Of a stretch of DNA of 64,000 nt, positions 1 through 10,004 are shown in pieces (the first letter of the stretch is position 1; each line of letters starts with the position of its first letter). The notes beneath the pieces are model-generated. The model was not told the origin of the DNA and ran no database searches. It saw only the letters and a list, made by a program, of their open reading frames with translations. The translations under genes and the position numbers were made by a program. Origin of the DNA: Perkinsus olseni. Taxonomy: Eukaryota > Perkinsozoa > Perkinsida > Perkinsidae. The DNA lies in the NCBI GenBank assembly GCA_013115135.1, contig JABANP010000127.1:58627-122626 (forward strand), written 5' to 3'.

Positions 1-1
1 G

Positions 2-543
2 CCGTTCGACGCCTCTGCTCACCTGTTCACCTCAACAGAAGCTGCCAGCTCAGATCTTCAGGGTGGCGGTCTGGCCTAATCCCCGGTCAGTGACTGCTTC
101 TGCATGTTAGGCTGAGTTTCACCCGTTTTTGCGCCGAATCATGCCGGGAGAAGGCAATCCTTGGGAAGACCTATGCGAGTGGGTTCGCGGTCAGGGAGGC
201 AGCCTCGCTAATGCGTTGGGGAACTTGAGTAAGTCTGTTGACATGCGGTTGCCCCGCACGTCTTTGCGGTGCTTTTGTTTTACTAATCCCTACCGCATTC
301 TGTTATTTCGTTCGTAAGAGGTGATATAACGTTTAGCTTCTACTGACCTGCAGTCCGACTTTTCTGTCGTGCCTCGCGACTTGCGCTATACTCTTTTCAG
401 ATAACCAGGGCACCTACAGTGACATCAGCTCTGGTGAGGGCGATGCCTTGCAGACTACAAGCAGCTCATCTTCCAGCGATGCCCACAGTGACAAGGATGA
501 TACTGGTGGCGGTCCTCCTCCAGCAGCCGGCGGCATCTACTAA
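2..543 (+). CDS. C-terminal exons of an unidentified gene (5' truncated by window edge)
   Basis: Two exons can be joined in one frame. Bases 2-62 read PFDASAHLFTSTEAASSDLQ, followed by a GT donor at 63. A pyrimidine-rich acceptor ends at 400 (ctcttttcag), and bases 401-543 read to a TAA stop. The splice is phase-consistent (G + AT gives Asp). The tail is low in complexity: a serine run, then acidic residues, then a Gly/Pro/Ala-rich end finishing GGGPPPAAGGIY. No domain is visible, so no function is proposed. The last 66 bases of this exon plus downstream DNA recur at 5287-5352, so the 3' end of this gene was carried along in the tandem duplication of the next gene. The exon structure is inferred from splice consensus only. 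Confidence 0.5.
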
Positions 544-2170
544 CGATTATTCGTTATGCACCCTTTTTTTCTGATAGCAATCGCACTGTATTGCGGCGAG
601 CGTAGTGGCAGAGCTACCATTCTCGAACTATTTTCAACTCAATACTCATCAAGGTTTTGTTTCTGACCGGTCCGGGGTACGGACGAACAACAACGGAACG
701 GCAGCCGACAACGATAGTCATTATGGTAACTTAGTCGTCCACAACATTCTAAAGAGGTCCGCAGATCGGTCGAGGTCTCTGTAACCGAGCAAACCAGATG
801 CTGACACTCGAAGTACATGTACAGTGCTCAAAGCAAATGGGGTCGTTATTACAGTCGGCTATCACTAGTGTAGCATGAGTTGTTCTCGGTGTTTCCGTAG
901 AAAAACTAGAATTTGTTCACTATCGCATGATATTCGAGGTGTTATAGGATTCCCGCTGAAGGATTCCGTATCCCGGGCGTCTTTGTTGCACGGCCGTGTA
1001 TAACAGTCACCTGGTTGCCCTATCGGGCCCTCGAGGCTTCGGGTTGATCTTTCCCCTTCCTCACCCGCAATTCCGGTCTGCCCTTGCCGTTCCTCTTCCT
1101 TCTCGGCGCGGTCAGCAAGGTGCCCAACAGCTCGCACTTGTTCAGTCCGCTATTACCTGCGTGACAGCCCGCTGCTCACCTCGCGCCGAACGCGGTTCGC
1201 AAATCGGCATGGATAGCAGATTCTGCGCCTTCTCTGAGCACGACTGTAACCGGGAAAGACACCCTACGTCACTACACCGGTACACAGCACAGAGGCACAG
1301 TCGAAGCGCTAAGGCTAGGAATTTGTCGCTCGCCATGCGCTGTCCCCGGGGACTGCGCCGTTGCTTTGAGATTGCGATATTGGCCTAGTTGTTGTAGTAT
1401 TCTTCCTGCCAGTGACTCTGGTAACCCAATTCCAAAGGCAAATACAGATATCAGATAATACTTGAGCTGCTGTCGACAAGTTGGCAGACGGGCCAATGAT
1501 AAACCTCAAAAGATCCACGAAAGACTCTACTCAGTGAAAGACTTTCGGTGTACTTTGTAAGGCAGTAGAGTCTACTGCCTTGCAAAGTACACCGAAAGTC
1601 TGTTCTTGCAGATCGATCCTCTGACGCATGCACACGTAGGCTACTCTCAAGCCACCAGCGCGCGCCATAAACTGCCTACTTCGCACAGGCACGACCACAC
1701 AGTCAAAAAGTTAAAAGCAGCAAGTAATGGTCGATCGGAGTCGATTTACATATAGCGAACAATCGATGTCTAGCAGCTAACACTGGCCATCAGGAGCAGG
1801 CAGATGCTCCTACCACAGGATGCTGCCCGCAAGCCATCCATGACGCCTTGGTGGGGACGCTGTCCGGGACAGCCTGTCCCCGCGGCCCTATCTACAGTTC
1901 AGCGGGCGCCGGTCAAAACTGGATCGGAAAACGTGAACTTGATCAAAAAGACAGGATCGTCAGGTGGACCAACTCGGGCCATGAAGCTCAGGTTCGCTAT
2001 GAGCCTGCCGCTTCATGGTCCCCAAGCATAGTGGGGCCCGACGCTAGCGCCGACGACGGAGCGCGAACGCGGGCACGCTCAGTTGAAGTTCAGATCAGGA
2101 TCACACTGAGTGAGTTGCAACAATAGGCGCGAGGAGCCTCTCTCAGGAGTTTTGAATCACCATTATCGGC
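544..2170. other. Intergenic region upstream of TmpA-like copy 1
   Basis: About 1.6 kb without a convincing gene. The first part is the duplicated segment shared with 5353-5600. A strong hairpin lies at 1539-1601 (listed separately). Short frames on both strands show no domain and no conserved counterpart in the other duplication units. A pyrimidine-rich AG (ctctctcag, ending near 2146) lies shortly before the copy 1 start codon and could be a splice or trans-splice acceptor. Confidence 0.5.
1539..1601. repeat. Near-perfect 31-bp inverted repeat with a 1-base loop
   Basis: The arm at 1539-1569 (beginning agactttcggtg) and the arm at 1571-1601 (ending caccgaaagtct) are reverse complements with one mismatch, a T/C difference near the middle. 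The single base at 1570 separates them. Part of the arm sequence (gaaagact) also occurs just upstream at 1519-1526. Such a structure could be a small palindromic mobile element remnant, an RNA hairpin or a snap-back duplication. No gene overlaps it, and I did not see the same palindrome in the other duplication units. Confidence 0.85.
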
Positions 2171-3478
2171 ATGTCCCCCATCAAGTGGCACTACTCAACA
2201 TACCACCGAGTTTTCTTGTCCAATCTCGTTCTGAATACCGCAGTGTTCGCTCTACTAAAAATCCTACAGCCTGGCGTTCACACGAGTTCTGTTGCTGTCA
2301 CGACGTACTTGCTTCTCACAGTCGTGACTAGGAATGAGTATTTCGTTAACTCGCTTTTCGCCGTGTTCGTTGACAAGTCCACCCACCTCTCACTGCCGCT
2401 GAGGAGACACTTCGCAAGGGTTTACTGCTATCACGGGGCCCTCCACAGTAGCTTTGCTTTCACAGCGCTGATGTGGCACATCGCCCTCACCATCCAACTG
2501 ACTCAGAAAGATGACTCGACTAGAATAGAAACTTCGAGCTCGTGTTTCGTACTCTCTTCAATGGTATTGATCATACTCTTCGCCCTGCCATTTATGCGCA
2601 GGCTGCACCACAACTGTTTCGAATGCGTGCATCGCTACTGTGCCTGGGCACTTCTGTTAATATTCTGGATGCAGCTGATACTGACAGTTAGAGATGATGC
2701 TTTACTGTCGCATATGAATTTCTGGAAACTTTTTCTTTCTGATGTCCGTGTGTGGGAGGTCTCTCTCATCACCGGTTTTGTTGTTTTCTCTTGGTTACAT
2801 CTGAGGAAGCGTGTGGTTGAGTGTCGGCCACTCTCCTCCCACGCGCTCGTCCTCAACTTTGGGCATAGAGTTGTATCATTCGGACAGGCTATTCGAATCA
2901 CTGACTCACCTCTGCGCGAGACGCATGCATTTGCAGTGATACCGAATATTCGAAGCTCCATTGCGGGCCTGAGCGAGGAAGAGAAGAAGGTCTGGCATGT
3001 GGATCAGAAAGGTTTCTCTATTATCATCTCTCGCGCCGGGGACTGGTCAGGCCGAATTATTGATAACCCGCCGAGTAGGATCTGGACGCGAGGACTTCCA
3101 CAGTTCGGGACGGTTCGAGTGGTGAAGCTCTTCAGGCCATGTATAGTCATGGCCACTGGCTCTGGTATAGGGCCTTGTCTAAGTCTCTTCGTAGAACAGC
3201 CAAGCCACCCAGTGAAGATCGTATGGTCCGCTCGAGCACCTTTGGAGACCTACGGCTCAGCGATCATGACTACCATCCGGAGAATGGACCCCACGGCCAT
3301 CATTCACGACACACAGAAGTTGGGTCGTCCGGATCTAGTTCAAGTGGCGAGGAACATGTGGGAACATGGAAGCTTCGAAGCTGTGGTATTCATTTCTAAT
3401 ATGAAGGCTACCCGAGAGGTTACACAGGGCCTCGAAAAGAACGGCATCTGTGCGTATGGAGTTATATTCGATTCGTGA
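2171..3478 (+). CDS. TmpA-like / ferric-reductase-like transmembrane flavo-oxidoreductase, copy 1
   Basis: A 435-residue protein. The N-terminal half holds about six hydrophobic segments (roughly 12-32, 42-64, 85-110, 118-145, 153-175 and 188-212) with histidines in the third (YHGALHSS, WHIAL) and before the fifth (FECVHRYCAW). These match the membrane part of the TmpA family and of the reductase-like tails of some NRPS-like enzymes. The C-terminal half resembles an FNR-type domain: HAFAVIP as flavin-binding strand, and the glycine-rich nucleotide motif MATGSGIGPCLS at residues 327-338. It probably moves electrons from NAD(P)H through FAD across or along a membrane; substrate unknown. The start is the first ATG after a ctctctcag acceptor. 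It lacks the HPSREP-type leader of copies 2 and 3. The family call rests on motif recognition, not a search. Confidence 0.75.
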   Translation: MSPIKWHYSTYHRVFLSNLVLNTAVFALLKILQPGVHTSSVAVTTYLLLTVVTRNEYFVNSLFAVFVDKSTHLSLPLRRHFARVYCYHGALHSSFAFTALMWHIALTIQLTQKDDSTRIETSSSCFVLSSMVLIILFALPFMRRLHHNCFECVHRYCAWALLLIFWMQLILTVRDDALLSHMNFWKLFLSDVRVWEVSLITGFVVFSWLHLRKRVVECRPLSSHALVLNFGHRVVSFGQAIRITDSPLRETHAFAVIPNIRSSIAGLSEEEKKVWHVDQKGFSIIISRAGDWSGRIIDNPPSRIWTRGLPQFGTVRVVKLFRPCIVMATGSGIGPCLSLFVEQPSHPVKIVWSARAPLETYGSAIMTTIRRMDPTAIIHDTQKLGRPDLVQVARNMWEHGSFEAVVFISNMKATREVTQGLEKNGICAYGVIFDS

Positions 3479-5286
3479 CCTCCTCTCCTACATGATGTAA
3501 ATGTTTCGTGAGTAGCATCTACTTGCTGTTATTCGTGGTGTGAAATGTATCATGTATTTATGTCATGTATGGTCTTTCAAATATTCTTGGAATTTGTTAC
3601 CTTAAAGTCCCTTTCATATTTTTCTTCTCACGAGTGGTACCAGCTCTCCGCTTATTATCATGTCATTTGAGCCCGTCGTATCGCGATCTGTCAAGATGTT
3701 GTGTCATTTTTTTCTATTCCGTACACCTAGTGTACTGCGTCTTTTCACATAAAAATTTCTGAGTGGCAAGGAAAGCACAACTTGTGGCTCGGAAGACCTC
3801 AAGTCTCTTTCTCGTCGCAATCAATCTGTGGTTCCAGCTCCTCCGTACGTTAACGTACGCTTTTGCTTCCCATAGACCCAACCTAACAGATGGAATGTCG
3901 CGTTGCAGGGGGCGAGTCAGGGAAGTGGGCCGCTCCCGTCAAAAATTGAGAAAGGTTGCGTCGCAAGCGATGTGGCGACCAACGGAAAGTTGTTGTGATT
4001 TTATTATGTCTCTAGTCCCCGATTGCGTTCTGATATCATCTAGCGTCAAACTAGTGGACTCGGTCCAGCTAGTTTTATCCAAGTTATTCAACAACTTCAA
4101 CTGTTGTTGACGTCGTTAGAGTTGCTTTGGCTCTACTGTAGTATCCACTTTATCATCATCATATCCATGATGGGTATGATGATAATCCATCACCTAGAAC
4201 CTCTGTATACTTCGACGGCAAAGAGTCCTGAGTTGTCTTAATTCGGTCATACTGTTGGTGCACCTTTGAGTGACACGTTGCTAGTTATCCAAATAATCTC
4301 AGAGGATATGACACACTATCACGTGTCCCGTAATTCGCGGAACCAGCTTCCCTTCTTCCCGAACTGCGGTCTGTTGAAGGAACCGCTTGATCGCGGTGGA
4401 GTGGTTGAACAGCGTTTGGCGCTTACGGAAGATTGCAGGGAGGCCTTCGAGATTGTTCATAGATGTCGGTTTGATGACTCTGATTCAAACGTGGATGGCA
4501 GGTTCACCCTTGTGACTTATGCAGTCACTGCATTGTGATGGAGGAAGTCCTCCCATCATCGGTTTCTTCGGCTTCATGTAAGAAAAGAACGGCACCCCAG
4601 AATCTCGTCTCCACCACAGTATCAATGGGGAGCCCTTCAAGAAAGTTTCCGAAGCCTTCGAAGTTCGTTGAATTTTCCGACGCACGGTTTTGGGAATCCC
4701 GCGAGATAGTCCGTCAGGTATATTCTACGCCATTGAATGGCGGCCATTTACGCCAGCAATTCCATACGTCACGTCGTGATATCTCCCTGCACGTACGCTT
4801 TCAAGGCTGGATGAACTTCATTAGACACAATGCTCGGGGGAAGTGTGCAACTTTCCTCGGTTCTGGCCTGTGGCCAACATAGCCGAACTGGACAGGATAC
4901 GTTCCCTCGGCGAAGATGCCGTATGTCCCACGTAGCTTTGGCGGCCCTGTGTCCGCAGGAAAGGCTCGCATTTCTGAGGAGGCGATTCTAGAAAAACAAT
5001 GCTGAGAAAGTCAGAGTTCTCGATCTTCTTGTTATATTCCTTTCACTCTCCAGAATCAACCTAAGATATGACAGAACAAACGAAGTCCCACCCGCAAAGC
5101 ACTCTGAAGAGGCATAAGCTCTGCACGCACAGAAAATATCGCCCAATTGTGACGTATGGACAATGAATTTGGGGATACCTCTACCTCCAGGGTGACGGAC
5201 GCCGCGATTGCTGTGTCGGTGATTCGCACAATTCAGGTAGAAGGAATCGTGCGTTGACAGAGAAGCCTCGGAAGGCGCGTCATGAA

Positions 5287-5352
5287 GATGCCCACAGTGA
5301 CAAGGATGATACTGGTGGCGGTCCTCCTCCAGCAGCCGGCGGCATCTACTAA
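5287..5352 (+). pseudogene. Duplicated fragment of the upstream gene's last exon
   Basis: These bases repeat 478-543 with essentially no change, including the codons for the GGGPPPAAGGIY tail and the TAA stop. The similarity continues into the downstream DNA to about 5590. No splice acceptor or rest of the gene precedes it, so it is a passenger of the tandem duplication and not a gene. It marks the approximate left boundary of the second duplication unit. Confidence 0.8.
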
Positions 5353-6920
5353 CGATTATTCGTTATGCACCCTTTTTTTTCTGATAGCAATCGCACTGTA
5401 TTGCGGCGAGCGTAGTGGCAGAGCTACCATTCTCGAACTATGTCCTACTCGATACTCATCAAGGTTTTGTTTCTGACCGGTCCGGGGTACGGACGAACAA
5501 CAACGGAACGGCAGCCGACGTAGATAGTTATCACGGTACCTCAGTTGTTCACGACATTGTAGGAAGGTACGCAGATCGCTCAAGGTCTCTGTAACCGAGC
5601 ACATCAGTCACTGACACTCGAACTACATGTACAGCGCGTGGAGCGACTGGGGCCCATATTACAGTCGGCTATTACTCGTGCGGTATGAGTTGTGCTCGGT
5701 ATGTCCGTGGGAAACTAGAATTTGTTCACAACCGAAGTGGAACTTGAGGCCGCCAACGAAATACTGCCAGCAATTTCGTACGTCACGAGATGTCTCCTCG
5801 CATGGACACTTTTAAAAAAGAATGAACTTCATTAGACACAATGCTTGGGCGAAGTGTGCAACTTTCTCGGCTCTTACCTGTGGCTCTACAACTGAACTGG
5901 ACGCCGTTTCTCCTTCACATACATTTCCTCGTCACTCGCGACAGGATACGTCCCCTCGGCGGAGATTTCGTATGTCTCATGCAGCTTCGGCGACGCTGTG
6001 TCCGCAGGAAAGGCTTTAAACTTTCCGTACAGCTATGCTGATCGCATTTCTGAAAAGGTAATGAAGAGGAACAATGCTGAGAATACCACAGTTTTCGGCC
6101 TCCTAGTTATGTTCATTACATTTTCCATCATCAATCCAAGATGTGACGCAACAGAGAAAGTCCGAACCGCAAAGTGCTCTGAAGAGGAATATGCTCTGCA
6201 CGCACGGACAATATCAACCGATCGCGGACGTATACTCCAAGTCGTGACCGGGTCGTTGATTGATACTTTAGGTAGTCGATGATAATAACTCTGGTAACAC
6301 AATCCCAAAGGCCCAGTACATATACAAGATAATACTCGAGTTGCGCCCAACGAGGTTGCCAGGAGTATCGACAATATACCTTGAACGATTCTAACTGAAA
6401 CCGATCATTTGACGCATATACATATCGGCTACGCTTGAGTCTTTGGCGCCCGTCTATTACTGTCTACTTCGCACAGGCTGCACAACTTGTACTGCCCTGT
6501 GCTGCACAACAGCCCATGGGTATCTAATGATGATGGTCAAAGGGAGCCGATCTACACATAACAATGTAACTAGCTATTGAGCTGCCATAGTTACAAAGGC
6601 TGTCCACCCGGGGCAGGGAGATCCTTCTATCGCACAGCAATTCGCTGCTTAAGGACAATGAAATTGAGAAGTCCATGCAAAAGTTGCAGTCGTATGATAG
6701 CAGCTCGATCTTACAGCGGCCTGTCAGCGTGGCCCACGCTGAGTGGGACACCAGGATTCGACACTGCTACGAACGAGGGCGCTCACGGTATCCTACACCG
6801 ACTCTGCTGCGTACCGTGAGATCAAAAAGCTTTTGATTCGTCGGACGTCCTCGTTTGGTCGATCACTTGCGCGCATACATGAGCCTCGCGCTGAACGCTT
6901 TAGGTCGCGCCATTTTTCTT

Positions 6921-6988
6921 TCTCTCTCCAGTGCTCCCCATGAGCCCGGGTTTTTAACGCATTGGACCCTACGCCAATGACCAATCCG
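6921..6988 (-). repeat. Possible tRNA-derived SINE head, first copy
   Basis: Read on the - strand, this stretch has an A-box-like segment (attggcgtagg) and, about 20 bases on, a B-box-like segment next to acccgggctc. The same arrangement recurs at 9799-9875 with tggcccactggtgtagg and gtttgaaacccgggc, the latter closer to RNA polymerase III box consensus. The two copies lie at equivalent places upstream of TmpA-like copies 2 and 3, so they may simply share descent through the segmental duplication. No cloverleaf could be folded, so it is not a functional tRNA. Weak call. Confidence 0.25.
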
Positions 6989-7107
6989 CACTAAAGCAAA
7001 GTGAACCGTCTCAGAGTCTCAGTCACAGGATAGCGTCGGTTCTAAATGAAACGTCCATACTCTTTTCAAGGAGATCGCTACATATCATTTCAGGTACCAT
7101 TTCCCGC

Positions 7108-8442
7108 ATGCCCCTCCATCCTTCTCGTGAACCGCTTCCCGTGAAGGGGCACTTCACACCATTTCGCAGAGTTTTCTTCCCCGTAGCTGTTCTGAACATT
7201 TTGATCTTCGCTTTGGTAGAAATATTTCTGCAGCCTGGTGTCTACCCAAGTTCGGTAGCCGTCACGACGTACCTGCTACTCACAGTCGTGACGAGGAATG
7301 AGTATTTCGTCAACTCGCTCTTCGTGCTGTTCGTCGATAAGTCTACTCACCTCCCGCTGTCGATAAGGAGACACTTCGGACGAGTTTATTGTTATTATGG
7401 AGCCATCCACAGGGCCTCAGCCTCGGCAGCGCTGATTTGGCACGTTGCCCTCATCATCAAACTGTGCCAGAAGGGTAATGCTACTAGCATGCGCATCTTG
7501 AGCTCGTGTTTCGTACTCTCTTCAATGGTCTTGATCATACTCTTCGCCCTGCCATTCATGCGCAGGTTGCACCACAACTGTTTCGAATGCGTGCATCGCT
7601 ACTGTGCCTGGGCACTTCTGTTAATATTCTGGATGCAGCTGATACTGACAGTTAGAGAAGATGCTTTACTGTCGCGTATGAATTTCTGGAAACTTTTTCT
7701 TTCTGATGTCCGTGTGTGGGAGGTCTCTCTCATCACCGGTTTCGTTATTTTTCCTTGGCTACATCTGAGGAAGCGTGTGGTTGAGTGTCGGCGGCTCTCC
7801 TCCCACGCGCTCGTCCTCAACTTTGGACATAGAATTGTATCATTTGGACAGGCTGTTCGAATCACTGACTCACCTCTGCGCGAGACGCATGCATTTGCGG
7901 TGATTCCGAATATTCGAAGCTCCATCGAGGGCCTGAGCGAGGGAGAGAAGAAGGTCTGGCATGTGGATCAGCAAGGTTTCTCCATCATTATCTCTCGCGC
8001 GGGGGACTGGTCAGGCCGAATTATTGACAACCCGCCGACTAGGATCTGGACGCGAGGGCTTCCGCAGTTCGGGACGGTTCGAGTGGCGAAGCTCTTTCGG
8101 CCATGTATAGTCATGGCCACTGGCTCTGGTATAGGGCCTTGCCTAAGTCTCTTCATAGAACAGCCAAGCCACCCGGTGAAGATCGTATGGTCCGCTCGAG
8201 CACCTTTGGAGACCTACGGCTCAGCGATCATGACTACCATCCTGAGAGCGGACCCCACGGCCATCATCCACGACACACTGAAGTTGGGTCGTCCAGATCT
8301 AGTCCAAGTGGCAAGAAACCTGTGGGAATCTGGTGGCTTCGAAGCTGTGGTATTCATCTCTAATATGGAGGCTACACGAGAGGTTACGCGGGGTCTCGGA
8401 GAGAACGGCATTCATGCATATGGAGTTATATTCGACTCGTAA
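7108..8442 (+). CDS. TmpA-like / ferric-reductase-like transmembrane flavo-oxidoreductase, copy 2
   Basis: A 444-residue intact paralogue of the gene at 2171. From about residue 45 on it is very similar to copy 1, with near identity in the second half. The same six hydrophobic segments, the HRYCAW histidine segment, HAFAVIP and the nucleotide motif MATGSGIGPCLS near residue 336 are all present. It differs in the N-terminus (HPSREPLPVKG leader before the first membrane segment) and in the loop after the third membrane segment, where copy 1 has a different stretch. The start ATG follows the conserved atttcaggtaccatttcc context shared with copy 3. Function as for copy 1: probable NAD(P)H/FAD membrane reductase of unknown substrate. 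Confidence 0.78.
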   Translation: MPLHPSREPLPVKGHFTPFRRVFFPVAVLNILIFALVEIFLQPGVYPSSVAVTTYLLLTVVTRNEYFVNSLFVLFVDKSTHLPLSIRRHFGRVYCYYGAIHRASASAALIWHVALIIKLCQKGNATSMRILSSCFVLSSMVLIILFALPFMRRLHHNCFECVHRYCAWALLLIFWMQLILTVREDALLSRMNFWKLFLSDVRVWEVSLITGFVIFPWLHLRKRVVECRRLSSHALVLNFGHRIVSFGQAVRITDSPLRETHAFAVIPNIRSSIEGLSEGEKKVWHVDQQGFSIIISRAGDWSGRIIDNPPTRIWTRGLPQFGTVRVAKLFRPCIVMATGSGIGPCLSLFIEQPSHPVKIVWSARAPLETYGSAIMTTILRADPTAIIHDTLKLGRPDLVQVARNLWESGGFEAVVFISNMEATREVTRGLGENGIHAYGVIFDS

Positions 8443-10004
8443 TACTAAAATGTATCATGCATTCATGTCATGTATGGTCCTTCAAATGGTCTTGAAATTC
8501 GTTACCTCAAAGTCCCAGGACCATTCATAGTTTTTTTCGTGAGTGGTTCGAACTCTCCTCTTATCATCATGTCACTCGAGCGGATCGTATAGCGATCTGT
8601 TAAGACGTGGTGTCGTGAGTGTTCGTTTCCTGTTCAGTGCACCCAGTGTACTGCGTCTTTTCACATGAGAATTTCAGAGTGGCAAAGAAAGCACAACTTG
8701 TGGCTCGCAAGACCCCAAGTTTCTTTCTCGTCGCAATCAATCTGTGGTTCCAGCTCCTCCGTACGTTATTGTACGCTTCTGCTTCCCATAGACCAAACCT
8801 AACAGATGGAATGTCGCGTTGCAAAGGGGTGAGTCAAGGAGGTGGGCCGCTCCCCTCAAGAAAATTAAGACAGTGACGCAAACGATGCCGTCCGATGAAC
8901 AAGTACGTATGACCACGACTGTCGGTGCACCTTTAAGTCACGCAGTACTGGTTGTAACTTACGATAGTCCTCGGAGGAATTCAACTGAAACCAATCATTT
9001 GACGCATATACATATCAGCTACGCTCAAGTCTTTGGCGCCCGCCGAATGCTGTCTACTCCGCACAGACAGGGCAGCACAGCAGCCAGTGGGTAGCTCATG
9101 ATGATGACTGAGCGGAGCGGATTTACACATAACAATATAGCGAGCTATCGGACTGCCAAAGCTGAAAAGAGTGACCACACGGGGCAGGAATATTATCCCA
9201 CTACACAACAATTTGATGCTTATGGACAATGAAGTTGAGATGTCTACGTGCACTATGGTGACAACATAGGGACGAGTATGCGCTATGTAACAGATGCCAG
9301 CGACTTCAGTACTACTCGTGTTACACTCAGCGCTATAAGTACCTTCACATCATCTCACTTAAAAGTCTCAGATAACCGTCTGTCAGACGGCGTCTGACCT
9401 CATTATGTGCTTTGCACTCGCCTGCACGAGTATGCGTTCTAGGCTAGAACTACGCTAGGCTAGCTTACGCTATAGCATTCAATTATCCATCAAATCCCCT
9501 AGAGTCCGGTTTCACCGTTCTTCGAGCCCTGTTTCAAATACCCACACTTTACTGAGTTACAGTGCATACGCAAGAGTTGCAGTCGTATGAAAGCAGCTCA
9601 ATCGCACAGCGGGGCCGTCAGCGTAGCCCACGCTGCGTGGGACACCAGGATTCGAAACTGCTACGAACGAGCGCGCTTACGGTAGGATGTGAGATCAAGG
9701 AGCCTTTGATTTATTGCGTCTTCTTCTCTGCTTGAGCTCTTGCGTGCATGCATGAGCGTCGCGTTGAATGCTGCAGATCGCGCTATTTTTCTACCTCCGC
9801 CTCCCCGTGCTCCCCGTAAGCCCGGGTTTCAAACACAGCGGATCCTACACCAGTGGGCCACACTGCAATAAGTTATAGTGAATTGCTCAGAGTCCAAATC
9901 AGCGTCGTTATAGAGAATACTATAGAGAACAGGGTCGTTCGGAACGAAACGTCCATACCCTTACGAAGAGATTGCTACACATTATTTCAGGTACCATTTC
10001 CGGC
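8443..10004. other. Intergenic region between TmpA-like copies 2 and 3
   Basis: Duplicated non-coding DNA: 8450-8870 pairs with about 3545-3960, and 8985-9870 pairs with about 6390-6990. A near-palindrome, gtcagacggcgtctgac, lies around 9382-9398. A possible tRNA-like repeat lies at 9799-9875 on the - strand. The acceptor-like ttatttcag ends at 9990, just before the start of copy 3. No gene could be supported. Confidence 0.5.
9799..9875 (-). repeat. Possible tRNA-derived SINE head, second copy
   Basis: On the - strand it contains tggcccactggtgtagg, close to an RNA polymerase III A box, then gtttgaaacccgggc, close to a B box. The spacing is about 25 bases, slightly short. It pairs with the diverged copy at 6921-6988. 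No 3' tail, target duplication or cloverleaf was seen. Treat as a weak observation. Confidence 0.28.

Larger units (their letters stand above)
3479..7107. other. Long intergenic region between TmpA-like copies 1 and 2
   Basis: It is mostly duplicated non-coding DNA. Bases 3545-3960 are a diverged match of 8450-8870. A short inverted repeat built on ttatcatcat lies at about 4150-4190. Bases 5287-5352 are the copied tail of the gene at the left edge. A frame at 4266-4538 and an overlapping one at 4535-4882 show some coding-like texture but no domain and no counterpart in the other units, so I do not call them genes. Just before the copy 2 start (about 7083-7094) is atcatttcag, a likely acceptor shared with copy 3. 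Confidence 0.5.

Noticed and set aside
4266..4882. Two overlapping + strand frames with coding-like composition
   Set aside because: No domain, no acceptable splice pattern, and no counterpart in the other duplication units. Kept only as a note.
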